Position numbers and translations under genes: made by a program. Below the pieces are notes generated by a model that saw nothing but the letters and a program-made list of their open reading frames with translations, made no database searches and was not told where the DNA came from. A stretch of 64,000 nt of DNA from Castanea sativa (lineage: Eukaryota > Streptophyta > Magnoliopsida > Fagales > Fagaceae), in assembly GCF_040712315.1 (NCBI RefSeq), contig NC_134018.1, forward strand, positions 43,959,335-44,023,334, in the 5' to 3' direction. Shown piece after piece: positions 45,530 to 57,920 of this stretch; positions within the stretch are counted from its first letter, which is position 1; the number at the start of each line of letters is the position of its first letter.

Positions 45530-46559
45530 TACACAAATTGGCCATGATATACCAAGTTACGTTTTGACTTTGTTGACAAAGTAGTTAACTTACCTCCAAG
45601 TAGTAATCCTCAGAATATAACAGAGTAGCAAATATAAGCCTTATAAGTTGAAGGAGACAAAGGGTGTTTCAGAACTTGAGGCACAATGTCTCTCTTGATC
45701 AGACATTTGATATGATATCCACAAGACTAGCAATATAATATGGTTTACTCTCAATAAACACATTTCTAAGTTCTTGTACTTTCAGAAAAAAAGAAGAAGA
45801 AGATCTTGTACAAGATCTCACTATGTATCTCATCTCATGCTAATATATATTATCATTGTAAGATTTGACAAAAATAATAGTAATTTGTGACAGCCTATTT
45901 CATAGAAAGGATCTACTACATTGATTAATTATCCACATAATGTTTTTTGAGTTTTTCATTCATTTTCAATTTAGCTTTAGTAAATAAGAGAGAGATCCAT
46001 ACAGTTAGTAATTTGTGAGCTCCAAATCCAATGGTGGGATTGATTATGAATCTGATAGCCCATTAGGGCAAAGAGTTGGAGTTGGGTAAGCTAGCCTAAT
46101 GGGAATGGGATTTACAAATTATAATATAGCTCCCTTGGCCAAGCCTAACATATAGAGCATGCACTCCGTTCAAGTTTCAGACTTTAACTTCCTACCTAGC
46201 TTTTAGTGATTGAGGATAGAAAGTATAAATTATAAAACACTGAGACAGACTACAGAGTGAGAGTAAAAAAAAAAAAAAAAAGGACTCATGTTTTACACAG
46301 TACTCAACTTTAGATATATCTGAGTACTGTGTTTGTTTGAATTTTTGTTTTTGTGTTTTTTAAGAAACTAGTTAGGGCAGGACGTGCAAGGCATGTAGTT
46401 GCCATGGAAAAAAAATAGTGAGTAAAGTCAATTCTAAACTTTATTTATAACACAAAACAAAGATATAAACCATTTAATTTTTAAAGTACATAGAGGTTTA
46501 CATTAATTAAAAGAGACATTAATTTTAAGAATTTTGATAATTATGTCATAAAAATTTAA
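45530..46559. other. Gene-free spacer after the Copia element
   Basis: This is AT-rich sequence with no frame worth calling and short A runs. Nothing recognised. Confidence 0.5.
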
Positions 46560-47760
46560 TCTCATTCGTATGAGAATTTTGATCACACACAAAATTAGGG
46601 TAGATATTTAACATATAAATATCTATTTTACTATAATAGTTTTTTAGTACCCATTTGCTAAATGTAATATATCCACTTACTAAAAACTTCTAAGAATGAT
46701 AACAAATATCATCATCTTCCAACAATAAATAATTGAGTTCAGCTGAGAAAAGAAAAGAAAAAGATAACAAAAGGCATATGTCATCGAATTTTCCATTAGG
46801 TAAATTATACGTTACAAAAATTTAAACCTAGAAAATCTATGTTCTTTAGATAACAAATAAAACACCTTATATCATTATTCAAACTTTCCAAGAATTACTT
46901 CCATCTAAAACTCAAAATACGAGAAGAAAATTTTTGGAATATAAAAATTTAATGGGAGTATTTTAGATATTACACAATAAAATATTTTAAGAATCATAAG
47001 TTTTCATTAGGGTTTAACTGAGAGAATAACAATATGACATGTTCACTATTTTCCAAAATATTAAAGAAAAATTTGTTTGATTTTAAATTTTAAGGAGGAA
47101 TTATAAACCACCTCAAACATAAAGTATGAAAAATGTTTTTGTTCTAAGTTTTTGGTTTTGTTTTTGTGTGTAAAGCTATACGTTTTTACTTGAAATGGTG
47201 CGCAAAGAAAAAAAATAAAAAAAAGTCAATCCTAGAAAACTGTATGTGAAATAGTGAATATGACTTAACAAAGTTGAATGAACCAACAAAACATTTATAA
47301 AAACACAACAGAATGACACAACATTTTCATAATACATGTATAATTTTGTTATATTTTATTTTGATTTGTAAAGAATTAACAGCTCAATAGTTTTGAAAAT
47401 ATTGTGACGACAACAAAATGTCTTAACATTTTCACAACAGAAATGTTATGTCCACGACATTTTCACAACAAATCACAAGTAGTAAGTTGTTATAGGTTCT
47501 TATTGGTGGGCAAAAAAGTAATTTTATTGGCAAGTTTAAATTAGAACCAATAATAATTTACCACCTATAATTTGTTATGAAAGTGTTATGAAAAATGTTG
47601 TAGAAGTAGCAATTCTTTTTTCACAATACATTTATTTTTAATTGTGGTTGGTTCTAATATGATATTTTATTATTTTATTTTGACCTATAAGAAATTATCA
47701 CCTCAACAACTGTGAAAATATTGTCCCAATTTGTTATGTTAATATTTTATTAAACTACGA
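46560..47760 (+). repeat. Local direct duplication, copy 1
   Basis: The stretch matches 48400-49760 in order and orientation: AACAAATATCATCAT, ATCTAAAACTCAAA, TGAGAGAATAACAATATGACAT, AGAAATGTTATGTCCAC and AAAAAAGTAATTT are shared. It is non-coding. Copy 1 includes a MITE-like foldback at 47440-47615. Confidence 0.75.
47440..47615 (+). mobile_element. MITE-like foldback element
   Basis: ATGTCCACGACATTTTCACAACA on the left and TGTTATGAAAAATGTTGTAGAAG on the right are roughly inverted copies. The middle holds GTAATTTTATTGGCAAGTTT. Related pieces occur at 49365-49525, 49575-49740 and 18990-19090. A size near 170 bp and the foldback form suggest a MITE; the superfamily is not clear. Confidence 0.55.
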
Positions 47761-48006
47761 AACAGTGCGAATTGGATAAGCTAAAAATAATATAGCAAAG
47801 TTATTGTAGCTTTACTGCATTCACACAAAAAATAAATAAAAAAACAATCAGTGAAACTGTGCAAATTATACAAATCAAAAATACTGTAGCGAAGCTACTA
47901 TAACCTTTTGCATTCACTCTTTTTGTATATAGATATAAAGAATTAATACCTCAACAATTGTGTTGTAACAATTTTTGTATCATAATAACAGCTCCTAAAC
48001 CAAAAT

Positions 48007-48050
<44 letters not shown>

Positions 48051-48340
48051 ATAAAAGAAACAAAAACACAAGCATGTAGCTTAAACCAAACTGGTGTACT
48101 TATAAAAAAATAGAAAGAAATATGTCAATTCACCAAATTGAAGTGGTGCATTTTTCTATTGACCAAACTAAAGCTTTTATAGAAAGTATTAACTTGACTA
48201 AGCCAAAAATGACTATAGATAGAGCTATTGGCTCTTTTTATATATAGACTAGTGTAGGTGGAATGTTTGAGTGAAAAAATTAAGATAGAATTTTTATTTG
48301 AAGAAGTATGAATCTATATTTATAAAAAATGTTCTTCCTC

Positions 48341-48371
<31 letters not shown>

Positions 48372-49364
48372 TATACATAAAAAATGCATGTTATACAAAG
48401 TTAATCTTATTCGTATACAAATTTTAATACCTATATGCTAAAGGCAATATCCACTCATTAAAAATAATAACAAATATCATCATTTTCCAAAAATAAGCAA
48501 TTGAGTGTTGCTAAATCATTGTCATAATATTTAAATTTTCACAATGAATGATGTCATATGCTACAATTGAAACTCTTCATCAAAATACCTTCAACCATAC
48601 ACAATGAAAATTTTGTCATTCATGCTTTCTTCTATATCATTCTACATGAGTCTAGTTGCAATCTTTAGCTTAATTAGTTTTTAATGAACACCCATTTTAG
48701 GCAAGAAAAGGAAATTAAAAAAAAAAAAAAAAAGATAACAAGAGGCAAAGAATTAAGATACCTTATATTATCATTCCAACTTTCTAAACATTACTACCAT
48801 CTAAAACTCAAATATCTGAAGAAAATTTTCAGGATGTTAAAATTTAGTAGGAGTATTTAGACATTACACAATGGAATATTTTAAGAAGTATAAACTTTCA
48901 TTAGAGTTTAATTGAGAGAATAACAATATGACATATTTGTTCTTTTCCAAACTATTAAGGAGGAAATTGCTTGACTTTAAAGTTTAAGGGGGCACTGTGA
49001 ATTGCCCCATAAAGAATGAAAAGTATTTTAATCCTAAGTTTTTCTTTTTTTTTTTTTTTTCTTTTTTTTTTTTTTGTTTTGTTTGTGTGTGTGTGTGTGT
49101 AAAAATGTGTTTTCACTTAAAATGATGCAGAGAGGGAAAAAAAAAATCAACCTAAGAAAACTAGTTGTGAAACAATGAATTTTGGCTTAATAAAAATTAA
49201 CTAACAAATTTTTTTTTTCTTAAAACAAAAAGAATAGCACAACATTTTCATAATACCTTTATAACTTTGTTATAATTTACTTTGACTTGTAAAAAATTGA
49301 CACCTCAACAATTGTGAAAATATTTTTATGATAACAAGATGTCTTAACACTTTCATAAGAGAAA

Positions 49365-49525
49365 TGTTATGTCCACAACATTTTCATTGTAAATTATAAG
49401 TAGTAGGTTGTTATGGGTTGTTATTGGTTGGCAAAAAAGTAATTTCACCGCTAATTTTAAATTAAAATAACAATTTACCACCTAAGATTTGTTATTAAAA
49501 TACTGTGGATGTAGTACTTTTTTTT
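49365..49525 (+). mobile_element. MITE-like foldback element, second copy
   Basis: It starts ATGTCCACAACATTTTCATTG and ends TTAAAATACTGTGGATGTAGTAC. It is the counterpart of 47440-47615 within the duplicated block. Confidence 0.5.
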
Positions 49526-49574
49526 TGCAATACCTTTATTTGTAATTGTGGTAATAGCATTAATTACTAAGTGT

Positions 49575-49740
49575 TATGTCTACAATATTTCTACGATACT
49601 TTTACAACAAATTTTGAATTGTAAGTTATTAATGATTCTAATTTGAACCCACAACTAAAATTATTTTTCCCACAAATAATAGGAAATAATGACTTGTTAC
49701 TTAAGATTTATTATGAAAATGTTGTGGGCATAATATTTTT
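49575..49740 (+). mobile_element. MITE-like foldback element, third copy
   Basis: TATGTCTACAATATTTCTACG on the left and ATTATGAAAATGTTGTGGGC on the right are inverted relatives of the same termini. It is more diverged than the other copies. Confidence 0.45.
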
Positions 49741-49760
49741 TTAATGTTAAAAATTTCTTT

Positions 49761-50764
49761 CTCACCAAACTCACCTTTTTGGCTTGTTACAAAAGGCAAA
49801 GGTTGAATAAACCAAATGTACTTTAGCTAGAGTCATTGGCTCTTTTTATATAATTAGTAGATTTTGGACCAACATAGAGCCCAAAATCCAAATCTTTGAA
49901 ACTTTGTAAGCTATTCAACTAAGGTTTTTGAATTTTAATCATCCAAATCTAAATTCATTTATCCAAATCCTCATCCAAACACTATTCTCTAAGGAAGCCT
50001 ATGTGATATTATTATTAGGCTTTGTTGATGCTTCGACATACGGAGTTTGGTTTTGTTTTATTTAACTTTCTAAATTACTTAACCAGTGATTATTTTGAAA
50101 GTTTCATTCCTACTGATATGATTTCCATGAAGATAATTGCTGAATTTGTTAATAGGTGATTTCTTCTCTGATAATTGCTAATATATATATTAGTTTCAAA
50201 TGTTAGTTGAATACGCAACAAAACAATCATCAGATTTCATTGTACGGACATGTTTATAATAGCTTTTATCCATTTCAAAATATGTTGACAAATTGCTTAG
50301 GACTAGTTGAAGATTATTCCTATTAGCAATCAAAGTCCCAAACGTTTCTGAATTTTGCATTTAATTATTTTGGTTCTAGCAAATTTGTTATAGGAGAGGA
50401 AAATTAATTTATCTCTATCTTGGGTTCTTTTGTAGGCTTTGAGTTTCAAGGATTGTTTAATATATATTACTCTTGAGACTTTGATCGTTTTAATACAATG
50501 GTGATGAACTGATGATACTCTTTTTGACTCTAATGCTTGTTGGATTAATTGCAAATTCGATGAAAGCTAACCCTTCTCAAGTAGAAGAATTTGAAGGAGA
50601 GAATAGCGAAAAAGAAGAAGATAAAGATGAATATGATTACAAAGATGAAGGTTTGGTAGTGCTGAAAAGTTGTCTAACTTAACTAATCTTGTTTTAAGAG
50701 TGTCTCTAGTTGCTGTATATTCTGATCATAGCATTCAATTTTGGAAAAGTCAAGGTTTTCTTTA
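49761..50764. other. Gene-free spacer; one acidic exon-like scrap
   Basis: It is mostly AT-rich and non-coding. A short open stretch at about 50534-50680 reads ANPSQVEEFEGENSEKEED, Glu-rich and richer in coding-like triplets than its surroundings. It could be an exon scrap carried by a transposon. I cannot assign it. Confidence 0.3.
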
Positions 50765-51995
50765 GAGATAATTACAGTAAACTTACTTGTGGTATGACCC
50801 GTTTTCACTTTACCTACTCGTGGATTAAAACTTTACACTTTGCCCACCTGAGGTTAGTTCTGTTAGCCTTCCATAACCCACCTCTGCGTTTGCCGTTAGA
50901 AAAACACATTTTTAGGCAAAAACAAATATAACAAGAATAAAAAAGTTAGGGTTTTTTCATTACTCATGAACTTCAATGAGAACAAAGTGGAGGAACAACA
51001 CATCAATCAAATGGCTCAATGAAATTATTTTTAATCTATAACAATATCAACAATTTCACAACAACTCAAAATTTTGAACCAAATTTTACAAGAAGACCAA
51101 CATCTCAAAACAACCAGCAACATTATCAATAAAGAGAGAGTAAGATAAAGATAAGCCAACAACTGAAGTGTGAGGTATAGAAAAATCTAGCCGTGGGTTT
51201 GGATTATGGTAGATTAGCCATGGGTTTGGTGTCGTGGTGGTGGCTTCTAGGTGCTAGATCGGAATGTAAGACAGGGAGATAATTCCAGAAACACGTTTTG
51301 AGAGTGGATTTGGTTTCTTATTGTTGTGGATTGACCTTGATCTCAACTTGTCCCTCTCCTAATTTCTGGCCTTTTCTACACAACCAAACACCACCAAGGA
51401 AAGAAAGAAAGGAACCTTCCAACTTAGAAGTCAAGTATATAAGTACAATAAACCTATCAACCAATCCCAAGCATGGTTGAACTAAGATTCAACCGTGATT
51501 GACTTTGTCTTGTATAAATGTAAAGCGCTAGAAGTTAAAACTGGAATGAAAAAAAAAGGTCGAATAAGACGCTGAAGCGGGTAGAGCTTGCCAAATGCGT
51601 GAGATTCTGAGAACGAAACTCGCAGTTAGCACTCCAGCTTTGACTTCTACCACCCAAACCCACTTTCATACTTTCCTTCACCTACCACCCCACAAAAATC
51701 ATTACTCTCTCAAGGAAGGTTGTGTTGAAGAGGGGGACAAAGATTTGACAGCAAGTGGACTACAGAAGTTCAGATATGATAACTCAAGTGACTCTCTGCT
51801 TTTAAAATTTCTAACTTTTTGATTCTTGTTATATTTGTTTTTGCCTAAAAATGTGTTTTTCTAATGGCAAACGGAGAGGTGGGTTACGGAATGCTAACGG
51901 AACTAACTTCAGGTGGGCAAAGTGTAAAGTTTTAAACCACGGGTAGGCAAAATGAAAACGGGTCATACCATAGGTGGGTTTACTGTAATTATCCC
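50765..51995. mobile_element. Non-autonomous Mutator-like element with long terminal inverted repeats
   Basis: The left end GAGATAATTACAGTAAAC and the right end GTTTACTGTAATTATCCC are inverted copies. The match continues for about 200 bases (GGTATGACCCGTTTTC, AACTTTACACTTTGCCCACCTG, CCACCTCTGCGTTTGCC, AAAAACACATTTTTAGGCAAA). The 9-bp TTTTCTTTA directly flanks both ends (50756-50764, 51996-52004). Long terminal repeats with a 9-bp target duplication identify a MULE. No transposase is present. The middle (about 51000-51790) is unrelated to the ends and partly GC-richer, which may be captured host sequence. Confidence 0.9.
51595..51822 (+). other. Possible captured exon inside the MULE
   Basis: A 75-codon open frame (MREILRTKLAVSTPALTST...) lies in the less AT-rich middle of the element and runs into the right terminal repeat. 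MULEs often carry host gene pieces, but I recognise no family in this translation, so this is only a candidate. Confidence 0.25.
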
Positions 51996-52584
51996 TTTTC
52001 TTTATATGAAGTTTTCTTTATATGAAGTAACTTATGTTCTTCTTAGTTCTCTGCTTGGTTCAAAATAGCTGACTGCTGCCTTTATATTTTTGCAGTGCCA
52101 TTATGGACATAAATTGGGTTCTACCTATAAAACAATGGTATAAAACTGATGCCCCACTTGTAGACAAGAGCTTGGAGATGGGAAGGCACCCTAGAAGCAT
52201 CCAGGATAGCCATAGGAAGGTTAGAGACAGTCATGTGCATAATGTTTGCAGTTGAGGTATCTCAAAATCATGTGTTAATGCTTGCTGCATCTTTTTTGTG
52301 TCAAATGGACCTTAAACTTTCCTCCATTTTGTTGATGTATTGAATTGCATATTCCTTAAAGATTGATAATTTTCCATATTCCTTAAAGATTGATTGAAAT
52401 TGTGACAAGTTTGAGAAAATTCCAGCTTGATATTCCTTTGGAATTTCGGCTTGTTATTTTGTTGCATGCAACAAGCCAAAATTTTGCAAGAATAACAAGC
52501 TGGAATTGTGTGTGTGACAGGTTTTTTTATAGTAGCATTTGTAAAACTTATAGCAGCGTTTGTAAATGCATTTGCCATCTAGCC

Positions 52585-53019
52585 TAGAAGAAAAAAAGGC
52601 TATAGCCGCGTTTAAAAACACAACTATAGGTGACAGATATAGCCATATTTAAAAAACGCAGCTATAGTTGTGAGATAAAGCCGCGTTTTTAAACGCAGCT
52701 AAAATATGTCTTCGAAGCTGTCAACAAGTGACCTATAGCCACGTTTTTAAATGCAGCTATAGATGGCCCTATAGCCACATTTAAAAAGCGTGGCTATAGT
52801 TGTCACCTATAGCCATGGTTTTAAAATGCGGCTAGAGTATGTCCTATAGCCACATTTTTGCAAATGCAACTATAGGACATACTCTAGCCCTCAGGCCTAT
52901 AGTCACGGGTTTTATGGCCTAAAAAAACATGGCTATAGGCCAAATCGTTCTATAGCCACGTTTTTCTGAGCTATAGCCATGTTTTTAAAACGCGGCTATA
53001 AAACGGTTTTTTTGTAGTG
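52585..53019 (-). mobile_element. Terminal/subterminal array of a second CACTA family
   Basis: The block ends TTTTTTTGTAGTG at 53019, which on the minus strand reads CACTACAAAAAAACCG, a CACTA terminus. Before it, more than ten units of TATAGCCGCGTTTTTAAACG and its complement alternate, many forming near-perfect palindromes (for example 52679-52700). I could not find the other terminus in the window, so this is a truncated end or a one-ended remnant. Its units differ from those of the 33-12947 element, so it is another family. Confidence 0.7.
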
Positions 53020-53548
53020 AGAAATGGAACAAAACAAAAAACAAAGGATCCAATGGTTATCATCGCATCATCAAATATGAAATAGAAAGAACAATAAGAA
53101 TTCTATCATGAAACTAGACCATCAAATGAGTTTATTGATAATATCTCCCATTGAATCCTTTAATTTTCTACAATTTTTATTTAGATCATTAGATTTGAGA
53201 AATGTGACATTTAAAAATCAAGTAAATGCGACATGTTGCATATACTAAAAATGAAAGGAAGTTGCTAGATTCAATTGAAGGATTTAAATCTTTCTAAACA
53301 AAATTGAAGGATTTAAATCCCATCATTTATGAATCTCTATGTAATTGCCTATTCTTTCACCCCAAACACAATTCAAAGACAATATTCATCTAATGTTAAA
53401 TTTTATCCCATACTAGTAGCAAACTATTGTGTGAGAAAATGTAATATAATTATTTTATAAGAATATAATGTGAAATTTGTAGATCAAATAGTGCATATGT
53501 TATTTCTAAAAGTATTTTATGTTTTTATTAGATTTATGTAATGGAACA

Positions 53549-54240
53549 TGTGGGGACAAGAGACTTGGATAAGAGTATTGGGCCATGAGCCATGCCCGAG
53601 GATGCCAAAGAGTCCGAGGACAATCAAGTATTAATAAGGGCAAGTAGGTTATTGGGCCAAAGACGAGGGTTGGTAACAACAAGTAGGTGATGTTATACGA
53701 GGAGCCAAACTTCCTAAAAAAACAGAGAGGAAGTCAGAAGTCTGACCACCCAGCAAGTACTGGGTAGTGGGCAACCATGCTTGGGAGGATAAGCTTTAGA
53801 GAGGTGAGTCAACAGAGAATTGAGAAATATCTAGAAAAAAAGTTGCTATCACCACATTGAATGCTTTACACCTAACCAACTGGCCGCATTAATGTGGAGG
53901 AAATGCTTGAACAGTGACTTCTAGCCTTACAGCTACACACAAAGACTCCAAGAAGGTTCTGATGGAAGAACTATCAAAAAGATGAGTTATTTGATCAACA
54001 AGTGGAAGGTTAAGATGGGAGCAAGAGAGGGAGTATAAGAGGGAAAATGATTCCTTTACATGGGGGGATCTGAAAAAAGAAAAAGAGAAAAAAAAAAAGA
54101 AAAAAAAAGAACTAAATGTAACTAAGAACTCTGAATATTTGTACAAATTTGAAATATATACATAAGAACATACCTTCCTCAGACTTGACCGATGAGCATT
54201 TTTCTCTTCAAATTGTACTTCTCAAGCATTCAAACACTAA
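53549..54240 (+). mobile_element. Gypsy LTR fragment
   Basis: It starts TGTGGGGACAAGAGAC. It shares with the LTR of the Gypsy at 21793 the segment TGGCCGCATTAATG-GGAGG and TTGAACAGTGA, and the order of GGGCC, CGAGGA and AAGAGGGA-like motifs. The expected end (ACTTACA and a primer site) is absent, so it is a truncated or diverged solo LTR of a related family. Confidence 0.6.
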
Positions 54241-54308
54241 ACCAAGATGTTATTCAAAAGATTTTTTTTAATATACTATAATCAGTTGACTAAATTGAAA
54301 ATATCCAA

Positions 54309-54310
<2 letters not shown>

Positions 54311-54366
<56 letters not shown>
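54311..54366. repeat. (TA)n microsatellite
   Basis: About 28 TA units. Confidence 0.95.
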
Positions 54367-54369
<3 letters not shown>

Positions 54370-54625
54370 ATTCTATGAAACACATGTAACATGTTACATT
54401 ATGTTTAAATTTTTATATAAGTTTAGAATTATAGCATTTGTTTTTTCAAATATAAGTTGAATGCCTATATTATTGATATGGATTTTAATATAATCCTTTG
54501 AATGTTTATCATTTTTATTTCTTTAGGACTTGTATTTCTAATGCCTAATTTGTTTGTCTTTTTCTATACAAAACTAAAGAGTTTGGCTTAAATAGAATAA
54601 AATTTCATGCTTTTCAACCCAAAAT

Positions 54626-54630
<5 letters not shown>

Positions 54631-54687
<57 letters not shown>
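54631..54687. repeat. (TA)n microsatellite
   Basis: About 28 TA units, followed by a GAAAA-rich stretch. Confidence 0.95.
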
Positions 54688-54690
<3 letters not shown>

Positions 54691-54892
54691 CTAAAAAAAG
54701 AAAAGAAAAGAAGGCCTACAAAAAGGATCAATTAAAGGCCCTATTTGTCCAAAATATATTGAATGAGACCGAATTGGATTGAAGTAGTTCAAAATGCTAT
54801 ACTGATGTGTCTAAAAAAGAACATAGCAATAATAAATACTATACTTCAACTCTTCATATATATATTAGAAATGCAAATGCAAAGAAACGTTA

Positions 54893-56405
54893 TTGACTAA
54901 AACCATCTATAGTCTATGATAAATTGACCAGATGCAATGTATTTTGTAGAAGAAATATTACTCATGCATAAGTAACAAACCCAACAAAATCGAGTAAAAA
55001 ATTTATAATATAAATAAATAAAAGTCACCTATATGGCATGGAGTCAAGTATCAACCAATATCAAATACTATAGACAAGTTGGCACATCTGCTCAATATTT
55101 AAAAATTATAGAAAAAACACAACCTAGTCAAGGAAATGAATCTAGTACTAATAGACTCTGAGCATAGTACCAAAAGTTTTTGGTGCTTTCCTTCAAGTTG
55201 GCATAATCTTGATTTAGTATGACAACTTGATGTATTTTTCCTTAAATAAAGCTCCTATAGAAACTATTCCAAGTGATTAATCCAAATTCCTAAGCTAAGC
55301 CCACCATCTGTTTTTTTATCCGCTCATATATTGTTGAGGCTATCTTTGAAAAAGAAATCAATAATTTATTTACAACAAATTTCAAGTGGCGTAAAAAAAT
55401 AATGTCAATGGTAAGCTTAGATTAAATCCAATAACAATAGTTTAAAATTTTAAAAATATAACAGAAATTTTAGAAAACAATGCAACCAATTGGGTATTTG
55501 CTAACGATGCACCAACAACTTTTAGACCAATGATAGAGACTGAAAATATTATCACAGCTTGTTTCATAACTTGCTTTGTGAACAAATTGTGATTGGAGCA
55601 ACGTCACTTATTCACTTTCACATGAGTTCATCATTGTCTCTTCTTTTGTAATGTACCAATCACAATAGACCACATCAATAATTGGGGGGGGGGGGGGGGG
55701 GGGGGGGAAATGATATCTGTATTTATTGAATAAGTAATGGCCTGCATTTCATCAAAAAAAAAAAAAAGTAATGGCCTGAACATATCAAATGTCTTAGTTT
55801 CTCGATTTTTTGGTGCTGTCTTAACCTATGTCACAACGAAGGTAAGAATTTTCATCATACAGTTTTATTAGTGGGCACAGGTGCAATGCATGCACAACAA
55901 AGATATAAGAACAGGGAAAAATAAATATTAAAAAAACAAACAAACAAACCCACCACCTCTGTACATGACTAAGTCTAATACAAAGACTAAATGACCGAGT
56001 CTATGCCCCATTTAGGTGTACAAAACATTATAATATACTCATCTTGGAATGTAAGGTATTCTCATGGTGATACACTGATACATATGTATTATATACAAAC
56101 TACATTGTCTTGAAAAATAGGCTTTTATTCCAGTAACATAGTCCAGGACGAAATTACAATAAGATAGCTCACTTGACAAACAAGTACCTCTACATAAAAT
56201 TCATCTTTCTTAGAGCTATGCAGAACTCTCGCAGGGTAAACAAATTTTACCACTTCAAAATTCCCAATCCACATACAAATACAACAACAACAACCAAGAC
56301 TTAGTCCCAAAATTTTGGGATCAGCTATAGATCCTCAACAGACTAGTCAAGCTGGGCTACATGTATTCTTTTCCGTCATTCTATTCTATCCAAAGTCAAA
56401 ATTGC
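54893..56405 (+). repeat. Segmental duplication, copy B
   Basis: It matches copy A (13915-16015) in order and orientation, 41 kb away. It lacks the internal second repeat of copy A and has a G24 run at 55684-55707 where copy A has TGTGAAAAG. Its end (56280-56400) has ACAACAACAACAACC and CTTAGTCCCAAAATTTTGGG, resembling the 3' end of Au-type plant SINEs. I see no gene. Confidence 0.85.
55684..55707. repeat. Run of 24 G
   Basis: An uninterrupted G homopolymer follows AATT. Such tracts are unstable and may also be misassembled. Confidence 0.95.
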
Positions 56406-57303
56406 CAACCCTGGACAAAAAATAAACTGCATTTGAAATGGACATGCAGTTCACCTTCACTGGAAGTACTTTCCATTTTGGGAACATATAAATATAATGC
56501 TTTGACAATAGTGGAGTGCAGGCTTACTACTCGGTTCGGCACCTCAGTAAGCTCTTATCTCCATTTCCATACTTCTGCAAAATCTTCCAATTTTTAGAAA
56601 AACAAATGCCATATCTAAGCTTTAAATTGCTAAGTGGAATAACAGGGAGGTAAGGTAATAAATTTCATATGAATGCTTCAATGACAATTACAGAGTTAGT
56701 TTGAATGGATTGACATGTTTAGATAGAGGTTTTTTCTCTTTGTTTTCAAAGAGGGAGGGGGGTGTTCAGTGCTGTGTATTGTGTAATAAACCCATGGCAC
56801 CAAGGCCTACCTTGAATTGATATGAATGAAAAATATATGATAGAGTAGAAGCAAATGTCAGGATGTGGAGCAAAATGCAAGAAACTGTTAGGCTTATGTG
56901 GAAATCTCACGTGGGTGAGGGGTGAAACACTTGGGAAATTGATATAACATATGGTACCAAAGCACATGGTTGATCCTAGTATAGTTCGAGAGAAGATGAA
57001 GGTCTGATTGCTAAAGAAGTAATATTTCTTGTCCACCAAGGATTATGTTTGAAGGTTTTTATATAGATATTACAATATGGGGCATGGTAGCCTTCGCCCA
57101 AGGGTCCTCCCATATAAGTAGAAGAGAATACTCTTAAAAGATAAGTTCTCTTGAGAGAAGAGATAACTCTTAAAAGAAGAGATAACTCTTAAAAGAAGAG
57201 TTTTCCTCCAAGTAGAGTAGACATTTAGAAGGGGAAAGGACTCTCAGGAGAAGAATTCTCTTGATAGAACAGAAGAGAAGAATTCTCTGATAGAATAGAA
57301 GAC
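56406..57303. other. Gene-free region with LTR-like and short-repeat scraps
   Basis: At 56895-56975 the order CTCACGTGGGTGAGGGG, AAACACTTGG and ATGGTACCAAAGCACATGG resembles an LTR end with a Met-type primer site, so a small retrotransposon scrap may lie here. At 57140-57200 the unit GAGATAACTCTTAAAAGAA is repeated two to three times. No gene is seen. Confidence 0.4.
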
Positions 57304-57475
57304 TGTTGGGTATACACATGTGAGTGTAGGCCCACAATGAATGATCAAAAGTTAATATAACATATAGGGACACCATGTAACCCACCTATGAGTTTGGGCT
57401 CAACTGTCATATTAACCAATCAATCTTCTCATTATTATTCAATGTGTGACTTCACTCACACATGCATACCCAACA
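57304..57475. mobile_element. MITE-like element 3' of CLASSY1
   Basis: TGTTGGGTATACACATGTGAGTG on the left and CACTCACACATGCATACCCAACA on the right are inverted copies with few mismatches, giving a 172-bp element. It lies about 450 bp beyond the CLASSY1 stop codon. No clear target duplication is visible, so the superfamily is open. Confidence 0.65.
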
Positions 57476-57920
57476 AAGTTCACCAAATCAACAACCATTA
57501 CAAAAGATATACATTGTAAACCATGATGCTATATGCATAATCATCATGATTCTACTATCTCATAATCAATAGATATAAGGATTCCCCGATCATGGACTTC
57601 AGATTAGAGAGCCCTTCAGGTTAGGGGGGATGAGTTATCAGGAACATCAAAAACCATTAAAGCACATCTTGGTCAAAATTAGTGCTCAGGCTGTCTGCAA
57701 CATTTGGGCAGCTTGGCTAAGTTTTTCACAAATGAATGATGCATAAAATGACAAAAGCAATTCACTCTTGATGCATGTAATTATGCTGAAATTCACATAT
57801 GAAGTAACATGATATGAGAATTATGCCACAAAGCCTTCTTAGAGAGAGACTAAGGATCGTCTAATGAAAAAGGCAGGTAACTACTTTGATAACAATTTGG
57901 AAGGCAGTTTTTACCTCTGA

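Larger units (their letters stand above)
48400..49760 (+). repeat. Local direct duplication, copy 2
   Basis: This is the second copy of 46560-47760, about 1.84 kb downstream. It is diverged with many small indels and carries extra T-rich and GT-rich tracts near 49040-49100. Confidence 0.75.
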
